Shown: positions 24,601-36,582 of the stretch, in pieces
Position numbering within the stretch: position 1 is the stretch's first letter
Layout: each line of letters starts with the position of its first letter
Assembly: GCA_009103225.1 (NCBI GenBank)
Contig: RHPI01003330.1
Span: forward strand, 564,772 to 628,771
Source: Chlorokybus atmophyticus
Taxonomy: Eukaryota > Streptophyta > Chlorokybophyceae > Chlorokybales > Chlorokybaceae
Reading direction: 5' to 3'
DNA: 64,000 bases
Position numbers and translations under genes: made by a program
Notes under the pieces: generated by a model
Database searches by the model: none
Told to the model about the DNA's origin: nothing
Seen by the model: the letters and a program-made list of their open reading frames with translations, nothing else

Positions 24601-27495
24601 GGAAGTGCAGTTGTCCATTGCCACGCATGATGTGCAGCAGCTGAAGGTATTTACTGAGTGATGACGATGTATCAAGTCCTGCGTGTAATGAGAAACAAGT
24701 TAACACGCACTCAGTGATGGTCAATATTGTTAACTCTGAGCTGCCGGTTGAAGAGCACACATCTTGGTTATTGATCAATCGATGCCGTTGTTACATTGCA
24801 GGAAGCCCTGCGTCAAGCTGAGGGTCAAGCCATGAAGTATAAGAAACAAGCACTTCAGCTGCAGCAGGTAGGCCGAACAACTTGTTGTTTGCGGCCAGTG
24901 TCAATCTTCAGTACAATACTGAAGATCAAACGGCTTTCCAGGCCACGGAAGCCAAAGACAGTGAAAAGCAAGCTTTGCGCACGGTGCAGCAGCAGAAAGA
25001 GCAGCTGGCCCTTGGCATGGAGGAGCTGCAGGTTCAGCTGCGCATGGAGCAACTGCGATGCCAGGAACTCCACCAGCAGTTGACTTTGAAGGTGAATCCC
25101 AGCTGCATGACAACCTGAGTATTTTCTTCACCATAAGTACTGCTTGCATTTTGCCATTCACAACACAAGCTGTTGTAGGTTCTTCCTTTTCGATAGCAAT
25201 GTAATTTGCATTGCAGAACACTTTGCTGTCAGTTGTGGTGTTCTTATCCCAGTCATGAATGCTCAAACATGTGAATATTGTAATACAGGAATCAGAGCTG
25301 GAGACGTATCGACAGCTTGCGCGCATGCTAGAGATGGAAAAGGCGGGGAGGAGGTTGCCGCGGTTGCGCATCCCGGAGACGCCGGTGCTGGGAGGAGTTC
25401 AAGACCACGCTGGCAGCGTCGTGTCCTCCCCGCTGCCGATGTTCTCGCCGCTGCCGCAGATGTCACTTACATCTCCCGCTGCGCCCCAGTCACCCCTGCG
25501 CCCTGCCAACATGCAACCATCAGGTAAGTTGTTGTTGTGAGTGTCTTGGCCAACAAAGTACTGGTGGGCATTTGTCAACGTGCTGTGCAGGACTCTTTCA
25601 CATGCTTGAGTCGTTGAGTTGGTTAATGCATTCTGGCCTACAGGTGATAAGATGCAATACTCGCAACAGCTGGAGGCGCAGAACGAGCGTCTGAGGTCGA
25701 TTATAGGTCATTCTCTTTACCATTGCTATCATGCACACCGAATCAGCATGCTTACTCCCAGCAAGTTTCCACACTGTACACACTGTGCATGTGCAGCGGA
25801 CATGCGCCAGCAGATGGAAGCGCTTCAGACTGCAGCAAGCCAAACACCAAGCACTGTTCTGCAGAGGTGCAGAGGCACAGACTAAAAATAGTGCACATGC
25901 ATGCATGCATGCATGCATGTGTGTGCGTGCGCACGTGCGTGGGTCATTGCGCCTTGACAGTGTGTGCCGTAGGGCGTTGCAAGACGAGTGTACAGCGCTT
26001 GGTGCCGATCTGGAGCGCGCGCAGCAGCACATCGCAATCCTGCAGCGTCAGCTCAGTGCCAAAGCTGCCGACTCACAGGCCGGTCCCGATCTCATGGAAG
26101 AACTGGCATTCCTGCGTGAGCAGATTGCTGTGTTGTCTGCCAACAACACCCGCATGCGCCGACAGGTAACTGGAGAAGGTTTACTGTTATTACCATAAGC
26201 AACATGTGTGCTCACCTTGTCTCTGTGTCGCAGCTTGCAGATGCTGAGTTGGAGCTAATTGAGCTGGAAGAGAGCGACAAGCGGACTGCATCAAACATGG
26301 ACGGCAGCCAAAGTGTCATGGTAGAGCGTGATAGTCGTTTGATGTTGGTTCTTGAAGTTAGTCTGTTTGGTTGCATCCGTGACATTGTTATGTGGGCTTT
26401 AACAGGACACACAACTACAGCTCCAGGACCAAGTGAGTTTACTGCAGCGTGAGATTACGGCGTTGCGGGCGCTTGGTGCTGCATCCCAAAGCGGGCCAGC
26501 AATGGCAGGGTACAACAGTTTGAACACCACCGGACAGATCTGTTAACGGCTGCGTGCAGTTGACATTGCATGTTACTGCAAACAGCGACGAGTCGCAGTA
26601 TCATGATTGTTTCTGCACTGCAGGGACGTGAGGGTGCTGCAAGCGGAAGTGATGTCTCTGTGCGAGGAGCGGGACGAGCTGATGGACCTAAGTAGTGCTT
26701 TGCACGCAGACTTGTACAGGTGGGGTTGCATGCCGTGTCATCATGCAGTACACACTCGCTAAGTCTTTGGAATTGCTTTGTGCCGCTTGTGGAGAAGCAT
26801 CGTTCAAGGTGTATGCTCAAGTATATGTATGCTGATTGCTGTACAGGTTGCAGGAACAGCTGAACCATTACAAGGGGCTAAGTGCAGCAAAGGTACCTGG
26901 TCAATCTGTAGCACACTTGTTGCCATGCTTGCTGCAATGGGCGAGAACCAATCGTGGTCATTAACATCATATTCTGGTACAGTTAGAGGTGGATACAGGC
27001 GGACAGCATCAACAGCCAGCTCAAATACAGCAGCCAACAGCACAGCAACAATCTTCTCACATTTCATCCGGCCACCATCTTCCTTCATCCCAACCTGCCG
27101 TGCCCATGACAAGAAGGAGCCGCACGCAGATGCCAGAGCACTCGGCAGAATGGTGCGATGCATGCATGTATATGCGTGCGTGGGTTATATGCAATGTTGT
27201 TTCTGAACTCGCAATGTGTGCAGGCGGCAAGCTGAAAGCGAGCGGCTGCGGGTGATGGGTAGCGCTGCCGCGATGCAGCAAGAGCGCACAACTGCGCCGG
27301 TTGCAGTGCATAAGGTACACGCCTGGTTTGATATTGTGTGATCCAAGCCAACTTCTTGGCCATCGTGGGGCTGGGGTTGAGTCTGCTTTGCTGGCACAGG
27401 GCACTGCCAGCCAGCTGGAGATGAAGCAGAGGGTCATGCAGAAGCGCCAAGAAGAAGCCGCTCGCAAAGTTCGAAACTACAACATGCGCGATTGA
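21632..27495 (+). CDS. CCDC57: CCDC57-like coiled-coil protein
   Basis: Predicted centrosomal/ciliary coiled-coil protein. Twenty-eight phase-consistent exons give 957 aa (human CCDC57 is about 915): 21632-21753, 22022-22100, 22196-22264, 22363-22434, 22528-22610, 22659-22740, 22971-23043, 23122-23228, 23308-23367, 23524-23622, 23713-23847, 23929-24003, 24190-24306, 24364-24489, 24575-24646, 24802-24867, 24942-25091, 25289-25523, 25644-25706, 25797-25866, 25973-26165, 26234-26356, 26406-26509, 26624-26719, 26847-26892, 26983-27152, 27224-27314, 27400-27495. The diagnostic N-terminal block DDFQYNLKLLDERDAELQQY matches the animal protein. Long heptad helices follow, interrupted by a Pro/Ser-rich linker (~residues 600-650), then more coiled coil, a Gln/Ser-rich stretch and a basic tail KVRNYNMRD. 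Intron 2 uses a GC donor (GCATGA). Orthology rests mainly on the N-terminal block. Confidence 0.82.
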
Positions 27496-29269
27496 GGAGC
27501 TTTGCAATGAAATGAGCTCATCACAGTCAACAACAGACGTGCAGACCTGCCGAATGGCTACTGGCCAGGTAAGTAATGCCTGCATGATCAGGTCATAGAC
27601 TGCGTTGGGGGGGTGACGTTCCTTGGCTTGTGCATCTGGTGGCCACACACCACATGCGCACACGCACACGCAAATGAACACGCTGTGGTTGCTGCAGACT
27701 GCGCTGGCTTCCGCTATGCCCTGTGCAGTGGCCCGCGATGATCTACACGACATGGCTCGTACAAGATGTGGAGGCTGCCTTGTGCATGTTTTGTCAGGTT
27801 GCCATGTGCTAACATGGTATCATGCAGCATGACTGGTGTTACATCACGAGCTACTAGCAGAGCTGCTTTCCTCAGCACTTGCAATGTGACATGATTACAG
27901 CAAGGTCAGTGTGTTGCTTTATGCCTCTATGGTGGTGTGACAATGGCTAGGTGGTTGTCTGAATGGCTGTTTGCATTTACGGCAATAGGTGGTGGGTGGT
28001 ATTCAATCCAAGCTGAGCGACTGGGCACACCGACTTGGGCAAGCTAGTTGGGTGGGATCATCCCTGCGCAGTCATCAGAACACGTAGTCCCAGTGTGGCA
28101 AGACATCAACCTTCCTGCTATTGTTGATATTCGCGTAGCGACAGAAACATATGTGCACAGCACTTGCAATGCGCTTTTGCATGTTTGCAACCAACTTCTT
28201 GCGCCCCTTCTGGCGCTGTGCCTACTAGAGTGGTGCATCTTTCACAACAAGCCAAATTATTGTGTGGGCATTGAGCTTGCGTATGCATGGTATGGTTCTT
28301 GAGCAACATGCACAAGTGAGCGGTGTGCATTGACCTAGAGTATGCGTACCCCAACTTGCATCGTGCACTTCAATGCACGCACTCAGCGTTTATGTCGGCA
28401 TGCATGCTGTGCAAAACATAAAAGGCAACCCTTGCATCTGGCCAGGATATCATGTAGAGCGGTCAAGGTGTATATCCTGTGTGCAAAACAAGATTGGGCG
28501 CAACTGGGTGCTGCCGACTCTCACTGACTGCAATGCGCATCAGCTGGGTAGTCAGACGGCCCTTGGCTTCGCACCACTCTCAACTCATATGGCATCGTGC
28601 AAGGTACAGTGCTATGGATCCGCACCCCCTTTGGTGCCTGTTCACCGCAAAGGAGGATGAGCCTCGCACATTTCTTGGGAGGGCACATGTCAAATCTGCT
28701 GCGTGTTTGCATGCATTGCACGCACCGCAACTCAGCAGAACAGTCGGCGAACACGCGAGAGCTTCCTAGTTCCCTCAACGCCTGGTCCGCCTTTGCTGGC
28801 ATTGGCGTGCACGCACTTGTGGTTACAGTATGCTTCACTTTGTAGGCAGGGACAAGCAATCTCACTGCACTAAGTTCACACTGTATAGGCTTAATTGTAG
28901 CCCAGATGCACTAGTACCAAGCAAAAGCAATATCAAACCTCAAGCAAGACAGCAAGCACAACAACAGCAAGAACTTCCGTAAGGCAGGGGCAATGCAAGA
29001 CTACGTGCACTATTCGAGCATGCAAGTGGGGCGGAGGGAGGTGAGGCAGCAGCAGGCAGGCAGTAGGCTAACAGCAATGTATATCGAAATTGTTGTTGGG
29101 GTTCTGATGAATGAATACATTTCTTGCGGGCATTGAATCTCTGCAGACTGCAGAGACTATGCCTAGGTGCGCACAAGGAAACACTGCAGACTGCAGTGTT
29201 TGCTTCTGCGCATGCGCACGTGCAGGCCTTGCGCATTGTGCATTGCATTGTGGTGGCATGCGGGGCGGC

Positions 29270-29270
29270 N
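29270..29270. other. Single ambiguous base (N) at a probable contig join
   Basis: One N, directly followed by a 77-bp exact copy of a TERT segment (34060-34136). Sequence on both sides of the join is GC-rich (CGGGGCGGC also recurs just after the copy), consistent with misassembly. Confidence 0.9.
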
Positions 29271-29347
29271 ATGCGTTTGCTAACCATCGGCTGTTGTTGC
29301 TTGCTTGCTTGGCCAGAAACAAAAAATTCAGAGACATTGTCTCGCGG
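29271..29347 (+). repeat. 77-bp exact copy of 34060-34136
   Basis: Begins ATGCGTTTGCTAACC and ends GTCTCGCGG. It is identical to the segment inside TERT between motifs B' and C. Because it begins immediately after the N, I favour an assembly artefact over true duplication. Confidence 0.93.
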
Positions 29348-29360
29348 GGCGGCGGGGTGG

Positions 29361-29392
<32 letters not shown>

Positions 29393-29410
29393 TCTCTAGC
29401 AGAGTTACAG

Positions 29411-32400
29411 GCACGCGTGGCAGCGTGCTGGAGCGGCTATACGGGGAGGTCCTGCCGCTGGGGGAGTTTCTGCGCAAGCTGGTTGGCGAGGCGAAGGCGG
29501 AGGCGGGCGGAGGGGACGACCGCAATGACACCGTCACCCAGCTACTGAACGAGCTTGTCGACCATGACGGTGACCTGCCCGCCTATCGCCAGCTCCTCCG
29601 CAAGGCTAGAGCTTGCCCTGATCCGGCCAGGCCTCGCCTCAAGGCTGGCACACCACTCCAGCAGCACTCCACGCTGCGTCAGGTCAGGGCTTAAGTTTTT
29701 TGCACACAGCTTGATGTGTGCAAAATTTTCAAATGCATGCATGCTCTGCTCTGACTGGCATTGTGTTGTGTCTGTACACTGAATGGATCAGAGCATGATA
29801 GCGGTTTATGTCCCCAGCAGGTTCATTACAGAACCGTTGAGGCGTTGTTCAGACAAGAAGCGGAGCCCGCCAATGTTCTTTGCGTGGGCTTCCGCCGCGT
29901 ACGTGTGTTTGTGCATGACTACAATGGCATGTGCAAGCTTGACCAAGTAGCGCACTTGTGCATGACATGGTTGTTGTACTAGCAGCGAAGGCCGGGTCGT
30001 GCTTCATTTGGCGAGGCGCAGCCGGTGCCCGGCATGCATTCCATCGAGCGCGTGTGCAAGACAATCAACGTGGACGCCTTGTGCTCCCCTGAGTGGAAAT
30101 CCTTGCTCTCTCGGGTACGTGTCCAACTGTCATTAATAGACACGGTTTGTAGCATGTGAGTGGATCAACACGTATCAACATGTATCAACAGTTCAAGTGA
30201 CTGTAGCAACAGTACAGCGTTGAGCTCGTGCCTTGTGCTTGACCTGTTTTTTTGTGCTCTTGTGATTGTATGTTACTTCTGCTGTGTTGTTCATTGTGGT
30301 ACCTGAGTATTGTTCAGTAACTTGACACACAATGCAGGTTGGGGATGCTGTCATGCAGTATTTGGTGACTCAGGCGTCAATCTTCCTGCCATTGAACAAT
30401 GGTTGTTACATGCAAGTGACGGGAGCTCCCATCGCCACTGTCGCTCAGCGCCTGCGCTCCACGCCAATGCCAACCACAGTGCAGCACAAGAAGCCACCCA
30501 AACTCGCGTACTCATGCCGCGAAGCACAACAACCAGCACCGAGGAAGCACATGGATGGCAATATCAACCTGCGCAAGAGACGGGCTTCACAGAGTATAGT
30601 AGACCTTCGCAATGAACACAACAACAAACGAACAAAATGTCTGCATCACACCACGCATGCAATGGAGACGAACATGGGTGTTGATGCCAGTCCAGAGGCT
30701 GCCATTTCTCAGTGCATCACGGACATGACGCAGTCTGTGCCAGAGGATGAGGAGGTGGAGCAGGCGGTCACGCAGAAGCTGCCAAAGACTCCTCCTGAAC
30801 AACAGCAACAACACAACAGCGCTGACATCAGCCCACGCGCGAAGCGGAAGCGGGCCGGGAGTCGTGCTCGCAAACGAGCCAAACACAAGTACGGCCAGCT
30901 CGTTAGTCTTGATGTACTTGACAACAGCAGGCCAAACATTCTGTTGACACGGCTGTTGTGCAGGCGCGAGGCGGCTGGACACCACAACCCTACTGCTGCC
31001 CGAGATGATGATGGCAATGATGACACTGCAGTACTTGATGAGGTAACTTCCTATAGTATAGACCACACATGCCAAGCGTATGCAACACTTGCACAATGCT
31101 TGCACACTGCATACGCAACTCGATTCCAGAGGGTACCATCCAACAACATTTTCAACTCCCAGGACTGTCCGCTCCCTCTCTCACAAGACCTGCCTCACTC
31201 TCCTTGTGCTCCAACCGCGCATGACCCGATAGAGCTTTGTACTCAGCCCGAGCAATCATCCCAAGCTAATACAATCAATCAACCAATGAAGAAGGAACCA
31301 GTTGTCAAGCCCAAATCCTCTGCCACACGTGCAACTGATATTGTCATCCCGCGCACGGGCATGTTGTACGCAGCATCCTTTTCAGCCAAGCCTGGGCTGC
31401 CAAGAAACCGTATCACCACAGCATGTATGCTACTGATCGCTCATGTTGGCTTGAAGCACTTCGTGCACATGAGACTATTTTGTTGTGTGCCTTGACTGCG
31501 GCATCAAGATATACTCAATGGTGGCAGTAGTGATCAAGGGAGCAAAAAACTCTATGCAGCGATTTTTACTGCATCCTTGCCAACGGTTGGCACGTATGCT
31601 AAACAAGGCACCTATCGGCGTTCAACCATCAACATAATACAAGGTGCGACAACCAGGTGAGCGTCAGTATGTCCTGATTCCAGTGCTTGGCTCTTGTGTA
31701 ACGTTTGTCTGCGCTATTCTTGTAGCGCGGCGCCAAAACCGCGCAATGCCAAGGTGCTGCCGCTGCTTGACAAGATGTTGTGTCGAGCAAAGAAATGCGC
31801 CTATGGGGCTCTATTGAAGCACCATTGCCCCATGCTGGAGACAGCATTCAACGGTGCTGACTCAACAGAGCCTACTGATGAAGCAAGTAACTCGCTGACT
31901 TGCTTGCCATGAGTACCAACACCTTGAAGGGCTCGCTTGCCATATAAATGTTCACGCAGGGGTATTGCACGCAAGATGACACCCCAGATGTTGAAGGGAT
32001 GCAAGATGCGTCTGCGAGCAGTATCCCGTGCCATCCGCCTGTGGACACGCCTGTGCAACGGCTTGTCGCCGCCTGCACACCATCTCAGAGTGTCGCGGCT
32101 TTCGTGTGTTCAGTTCTCAACTGCATCCTGCCACCTGAGGCAAGCCATGTTGGTATGGTGTTGAGCTGTTTACATTGCATTAACTGACTCTAGATGCATC
32201 AATCTCCATCACCATTGCGTGCTTTGCAGCTGCTTGGTAGTCAGCACAACAAGGGCATCCTGTTCACAGCCGTTAGGCGGTTTGTTGCGCTGCGCCGCTT
32301 CGAACAGCTGAGCTTGCATCAGGTCATGCAAGGCCTCAAGGCAAGCTGCAACATCTGCATCTAGATGTTGCCCTTGAACATGTTGGACCCAGTGCAGTGA

Positions 32401-35400
32401 CCAACATCATCGGCAGGTATCGCATGTGCCATGGCTCGTCCTTCCAGGCCAGCGAACACGCGTACCTGCCAGCTGTCACGTCTTCCGGCAGAGGCAGTTG
32501 CAGGTAGGAAGCATGCATGCGTATACACCAACCCTCACAGGGGTTCTTACACACTTACACCTTGCCCATGCAGGCCCTAGTGTACTGGCTTCTGTCCGGC
32601 ATTGTCGTGCCGCTCTTGCGTGCGCACTTCTATGCAACAGAATGCGAGCCTCGGCACCTTCGCATCCACTTCTACCGCAAACCGATATGGGCAAGGCTTG
32701 CTGCGCTCGGCACGGAGGAGATCGTGCAAAACAACTACAAGCCACTGGCCAAGGTAAGAGGAAAGTCTTTGTGTATCAAGTGATTGTGTCGACTGACGCA
32801 ACTGTTATGTGCAGACTCGGGCCAGGAAGATGTTGTCTGGCCGCCAGTTGGGTTTTGCGCGTGTACGCTTGCTGCCCAAAAAGCACTCTGTGCGTCCCAT
32901 ATTGAATCTCTCGAAGCCAATGGTTGCTGTATTCAACTTGCGCAGAAAGGGAGCCGGCCACACATGTGAGTTGCATCCGAAACACAGCTTTATATGTTGT
33001 GTTGCAGTGCTGAACTGTTGCTCATGCAGACATTGCGTTGCGGTTCCCACCCATCAACACTGTGATGGCGGACACTTTTCACTGCCTGCGCCACGAGTTC
33101 AACCAGCTGCAGTCGAATGACGATTATGAAGACGCCTCGGTGTCTGATCATCACCAGATATACAAGAAGCTTAGACCCTTCTTGGTGCACTGGAAGGTAC
33201 ACAACAGACTCTGTGCATCCAATGTTGGGCAGGCACACAACAACAATGTGCATTCGCAGGCGGTACTGGACCGTCGCGGTGGTTTCTACATCGTCACGTG
33301 TGATGTTGCCAAGGCTTTCGACACTGTACAGCAGCATCTGCTGCAGGCGATTGTTGAGCCTCTGCTGCAGCAGGCAAGCTTACCATGTCAACTGTTATGT
33401 GTATGGAGTACTTGCACAGCTTGTGCTGTGACTGCCCACCCTTTCAGCACCATCTAAAAGGCTTTACCTTGCTTGTTGTAGGATGCTTATCATGTGCAGC
33501 GGTACAGTACCGTGGCCCCTCATCAAACAAGCGCAGCGCCAGGCGTGCCGGCTGTGCGCACGCGCTACCTTCGTGCCGCTCTACCTGCTGTTGACGAGTG
33601 CAACGATGACACCACCGCGTGCGGATTTGCCAACTTGTGCCAGTCTGCCATCGCGCGCAACACCGTGTTCACAGCTCAGGTCTGGTGGTTTGATGTGTGT
33701 TGACAGCTGTTGATGGTTGATGGTTGTTGCATTTGCGGTACTTAACATCTCATGCAGGCGTGGAGCAAGTGCATAGGCCGTGGGGAGGTTCTGAGCTTGT
33801 TGAAGGAGCACATCTTTCGCAGCCTTATCAAGGTGCGTGCCTGTGTATTGTGTGATGTGACATGCGCCATTGGAGCTGTTGTGCATGCGCTCATGATTGT
33901 ATATACATCAGGTCGGGCGCACGTATTACCAGCAAACCATGGGCATCGCGCAAGGCTCTGTGCTGTCATCCCTGCTTTGCAACCTGTTTTACTCCCACCT
34001 GGAAAGAACGCTCCTGCGGTCAGTTTGTACATCACCTGACAATGTCCATATTGACATTGATGCGTTTGCTAACCATCGGCTGTTGTTGCTTGCTTGCTTG
34101 GCCAGAAACAAAAAATTCAGAGACATTGTCTCGCGGTCAGACCTTCACTGAATGTGCAAACAATAAGGCATGTTGACTGTGGTCATTGGTAACTTGCAGG
34201 CAGCCATGCTCCAGTCATGAGCTCCAGGAGGCAACCGCAGAGCCAGAAACAGCAAAAGAATTCATGAGCTGTGAATGCGCTCCAGTCATAACTCCTAATG
34301 TTAATGATAGCAATAACAATGACTGCAACGAAGACATTCCGGCACCCTCAACGCCTCCACAAAGTGCAAGCGCAGAAGGGAGCGCATCGTTGTGTCACTC
34401 GCATGCACGCACGCACATGAAGCCTACAGCGGTGCTGTTGCGCTTCATTGATGATTTCCTGATGATATCAACGTCGCGAGAGGAAGCCGCCTCACATGTC
34501 AGACGCCTTCATCACGGGTTTCCAGAGTACGGCTTCACTGTCAACGCGCGCAAGACCAGCCTCAACTTTGCGGTGGATGTCAGTGGCGTGACGCTCCCAA
34601 GCAACGAGTATGTTGGAGCAGGTAATGTCTGATTGACTTCCGCAGCTGTAATGTGTGAGTCGAATGATACTTTGGCCACACGTGTACACTTGAGGGTCAA
34701 GCCACAAAGCTGGATGGACTGCTTACAATATTTGTCAATTGCATTTCTGGTGGCTGAGTACCAAATAAGGAAACAGGCCAGAAACATAGCATTCTGGGAT
34801 AGTTGTGAGAGGGTGAGACGTGCTCATGGCTCTTTGTTGTGTTGCAGATGGTGTCCGGTTTGTGCGTTGGTGCGGGCTGCTCTTCAACTCCGTGTCGGCG
34901 GAAGTGCAGGCTGACTACTCGCGGTATTGGAGCAAGGATGGCTCCGACAGTTTGTCCGATATGCTGACCACGCTGTTGAGACACAGCGCGGGATGCGAGC
35001 TCATCCTCAGACTGCGCCAGTAAGCTGAGTCCAAAATGCCACATATGTTATTCCTTTTACATCTGCACATGACCAATGGCATGAAAACAACGCCTTTTGC
35101 CACGTTGATAATCACCATCCAGGCTTTGATTTGCTGCTTGCTCAAGCTGTGCTTGCTGGGGTGATCAAACAGTATGGCAACCCCAACAAGCGCAGCTGAT
35201 GGTGCCAACACACCCAGTAACAGTCAGGACAGTGCATAACAGTGCGTTGTCGCTCTTGGTGTACAACACCAAACAATGCCTACAGCTCGGTTCTGTCTTC
35301 TGACAGGTATATGCGCCCCAAGTGCCTTGCCATTCTGCTCGACCCCCGCATCAACTCCCCATCTACAATCCAGCTCAACATCTATCAGGTGCACTGCAGA

Positions 35401-35971
35401 GCTGACGTATCAAGCTGAACAGCTTCTTCTTGGCCACATGAATGTTGCCTTGTCGCATTGAGGATGTCTCCATCATTGCACTTTCTCATGAACACTGTGT
35501 ACCGGTATGTTCTGCACGCAGGCCTTTCTCCTGTGCGCCATGAAGTTCCACTGCTACGTGGTGCTGATGCCAGCAGCCAACGTGGACTTTCTCTATGCGG
35601 CGATTGCGCAGACGGTCTCATACTTGCCACGGCTTGTGGCGCAAACGGTGCAGGCAGCGCAGGGCAAAGAGCGGTGGAACCGCACCGTCTACAAAGACAC
35701 TGCCTGGCTTGGGCTTCGTGCTTTTCAGCGCATCCTCACTCGCAAACAGAGCAGACATCGCCAATTGCTGAATGTGCGCTGTTGCTGACTTGGATTGCGT
35801 TCACTGATGAATACTGGTCCAAACAGGGGACTCATCAAGCTGTTCATTGTTCTGTTTGCACAGATGCTGGACAAGCAGTTGGGTCGCAAAGAGTATGAGA
35901 CACATGCACGGCGCTTGGCACATGTCATCGCTGACAACCGCTCATCAGTGTTTGACAAGATTACATATTGA
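29411..35971 (+). CDS. TERT: Telomerase reverse transcriptase (5' end missing)
   Basis: Catalytic subunit of telomerase. Twenty-one visible exons give about 1,403 aa: 29411-29682, 29821-29898, 29986-30114, 30338-31409, 31560-31656, 31726-31882, 31960-32139, 32230-32340, 32417-32503, 32574-32753, 32815-32965, 33030-33196, 33260-33373, 33482-33679, 33758-33832, 33912-34018, 34200-34621, 34848-35019, 35307-35388, 35522-35773, 35864-35971. TEN domain: VLERLYGEVLPLGEFLRKL and NVLCVGFRR. A long linker has a basic NLS-like run (KRKRAGSRARKRAKHK). RNA-binding part: AYGALLKHHCP. T motif: HFYATE. RT motifs: 1 ARVRLLPKK, 2 VRPILNL, A VTCDVAKAFDTV, B' QGSVLSSLLCNLFY, C LLRFIDDFLMIST with both Asp, D PEYGFTVNARKT, E VRWCGLLFNS. 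The thumb ends KITY. Four introns need GC donors. No in-frame ATG exists before the first visible exon. Confidence 0.96.
34060..34136 (+). repeat. 77-bp segment also present at 29271-29347
   Basis: Lies between the two candidate donor sites of the TERT B' exon. Read through, it codes in frame for DAFANHRLLLLACLARNKKF and a few more residues. Confidence 0.93.
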
Positions 35972-36582
35972 ATACACCGAAGCATACTTGTGCGGATGAC
36001 CGAGGCAAGAGACTTGCTGACGCCTTCAGTGCACGTTGATGAAGGTGCGCATGCTTTGTTACTTCGTTGCCTGCTCAGTATTATAGCAGGTCTGATAGCT
36101 GAGTCTGCTTGTTCACACGCAGACCTTCCATGAGCAACTGCACATCCGCAGCATACGCTGGTACTGTGCTGCAGGTGACAGTATGTTGAAGTTGCTTCAG
36201 AAAAGCGCTGCTGTCCAGAATTGTCTGCTTGTAGCACTGCATAGCGTACACGCGTGGTGACGACACTCAGTCCCCAGGCCTGTTAGCGGTGCCAGAGAGT
36301 TTACAGAAAGTTGCATGCCGCACTGCAGGGTGCACACCCATAGTTGTGTGGTTCAAGAACTTCTGCTTTGGCCAACAGCTAAGACTGGTAAAGCATCCAG
36401 GCAGGTTGCATAGCGGTTACCTGTCACAGCGCTTCCACTTGTCTAGTTTGCAGAAAACATTCATCAGAAGCGCTATGCCACAGTGGTATAGAAATTGCAT
36501 GCTATTGTGTTAACACTACATCACTAGACAAGTGCTTGGAGCAGCTTCTCAGCTGCAAGCATCCTGCCCCTAGCAAACTGCA
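35972..36582. other. Convergent intergenic region between TERT and haspin
   Basis: About 0.6 kb shared by the two 3' ends. No further gene or repeat is supported. Confidence 0.6.

Larger units (their letters stand above)
27496..29410. other. Intergenic region with assembly join before TERT
   Basis: Open frames here are short and unconvincing. Composition is intron-like, with scattered CACGCA repeats. The right end contains the single N at 29270, a copied 77-bp segment and a GCC repeat (29368-29390) that would code for proline in the TERT frame. The genuine TERT first exon and promoter are probably missing or disturbed here. Confidence 0.55.

Noticed and set aside
29271-29400. ATG at 29271 as the TERT start
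   Set aside because: It lies in the copied 77-bp segment and in a different frame from the TERT exon, ending at a TAG near 29400.
34019-34199. Mobile element insertion in TERT
   Set aside because: No terminal repeats or target-site duplication are seen; a normal intron with alternative donors explains the sequence.
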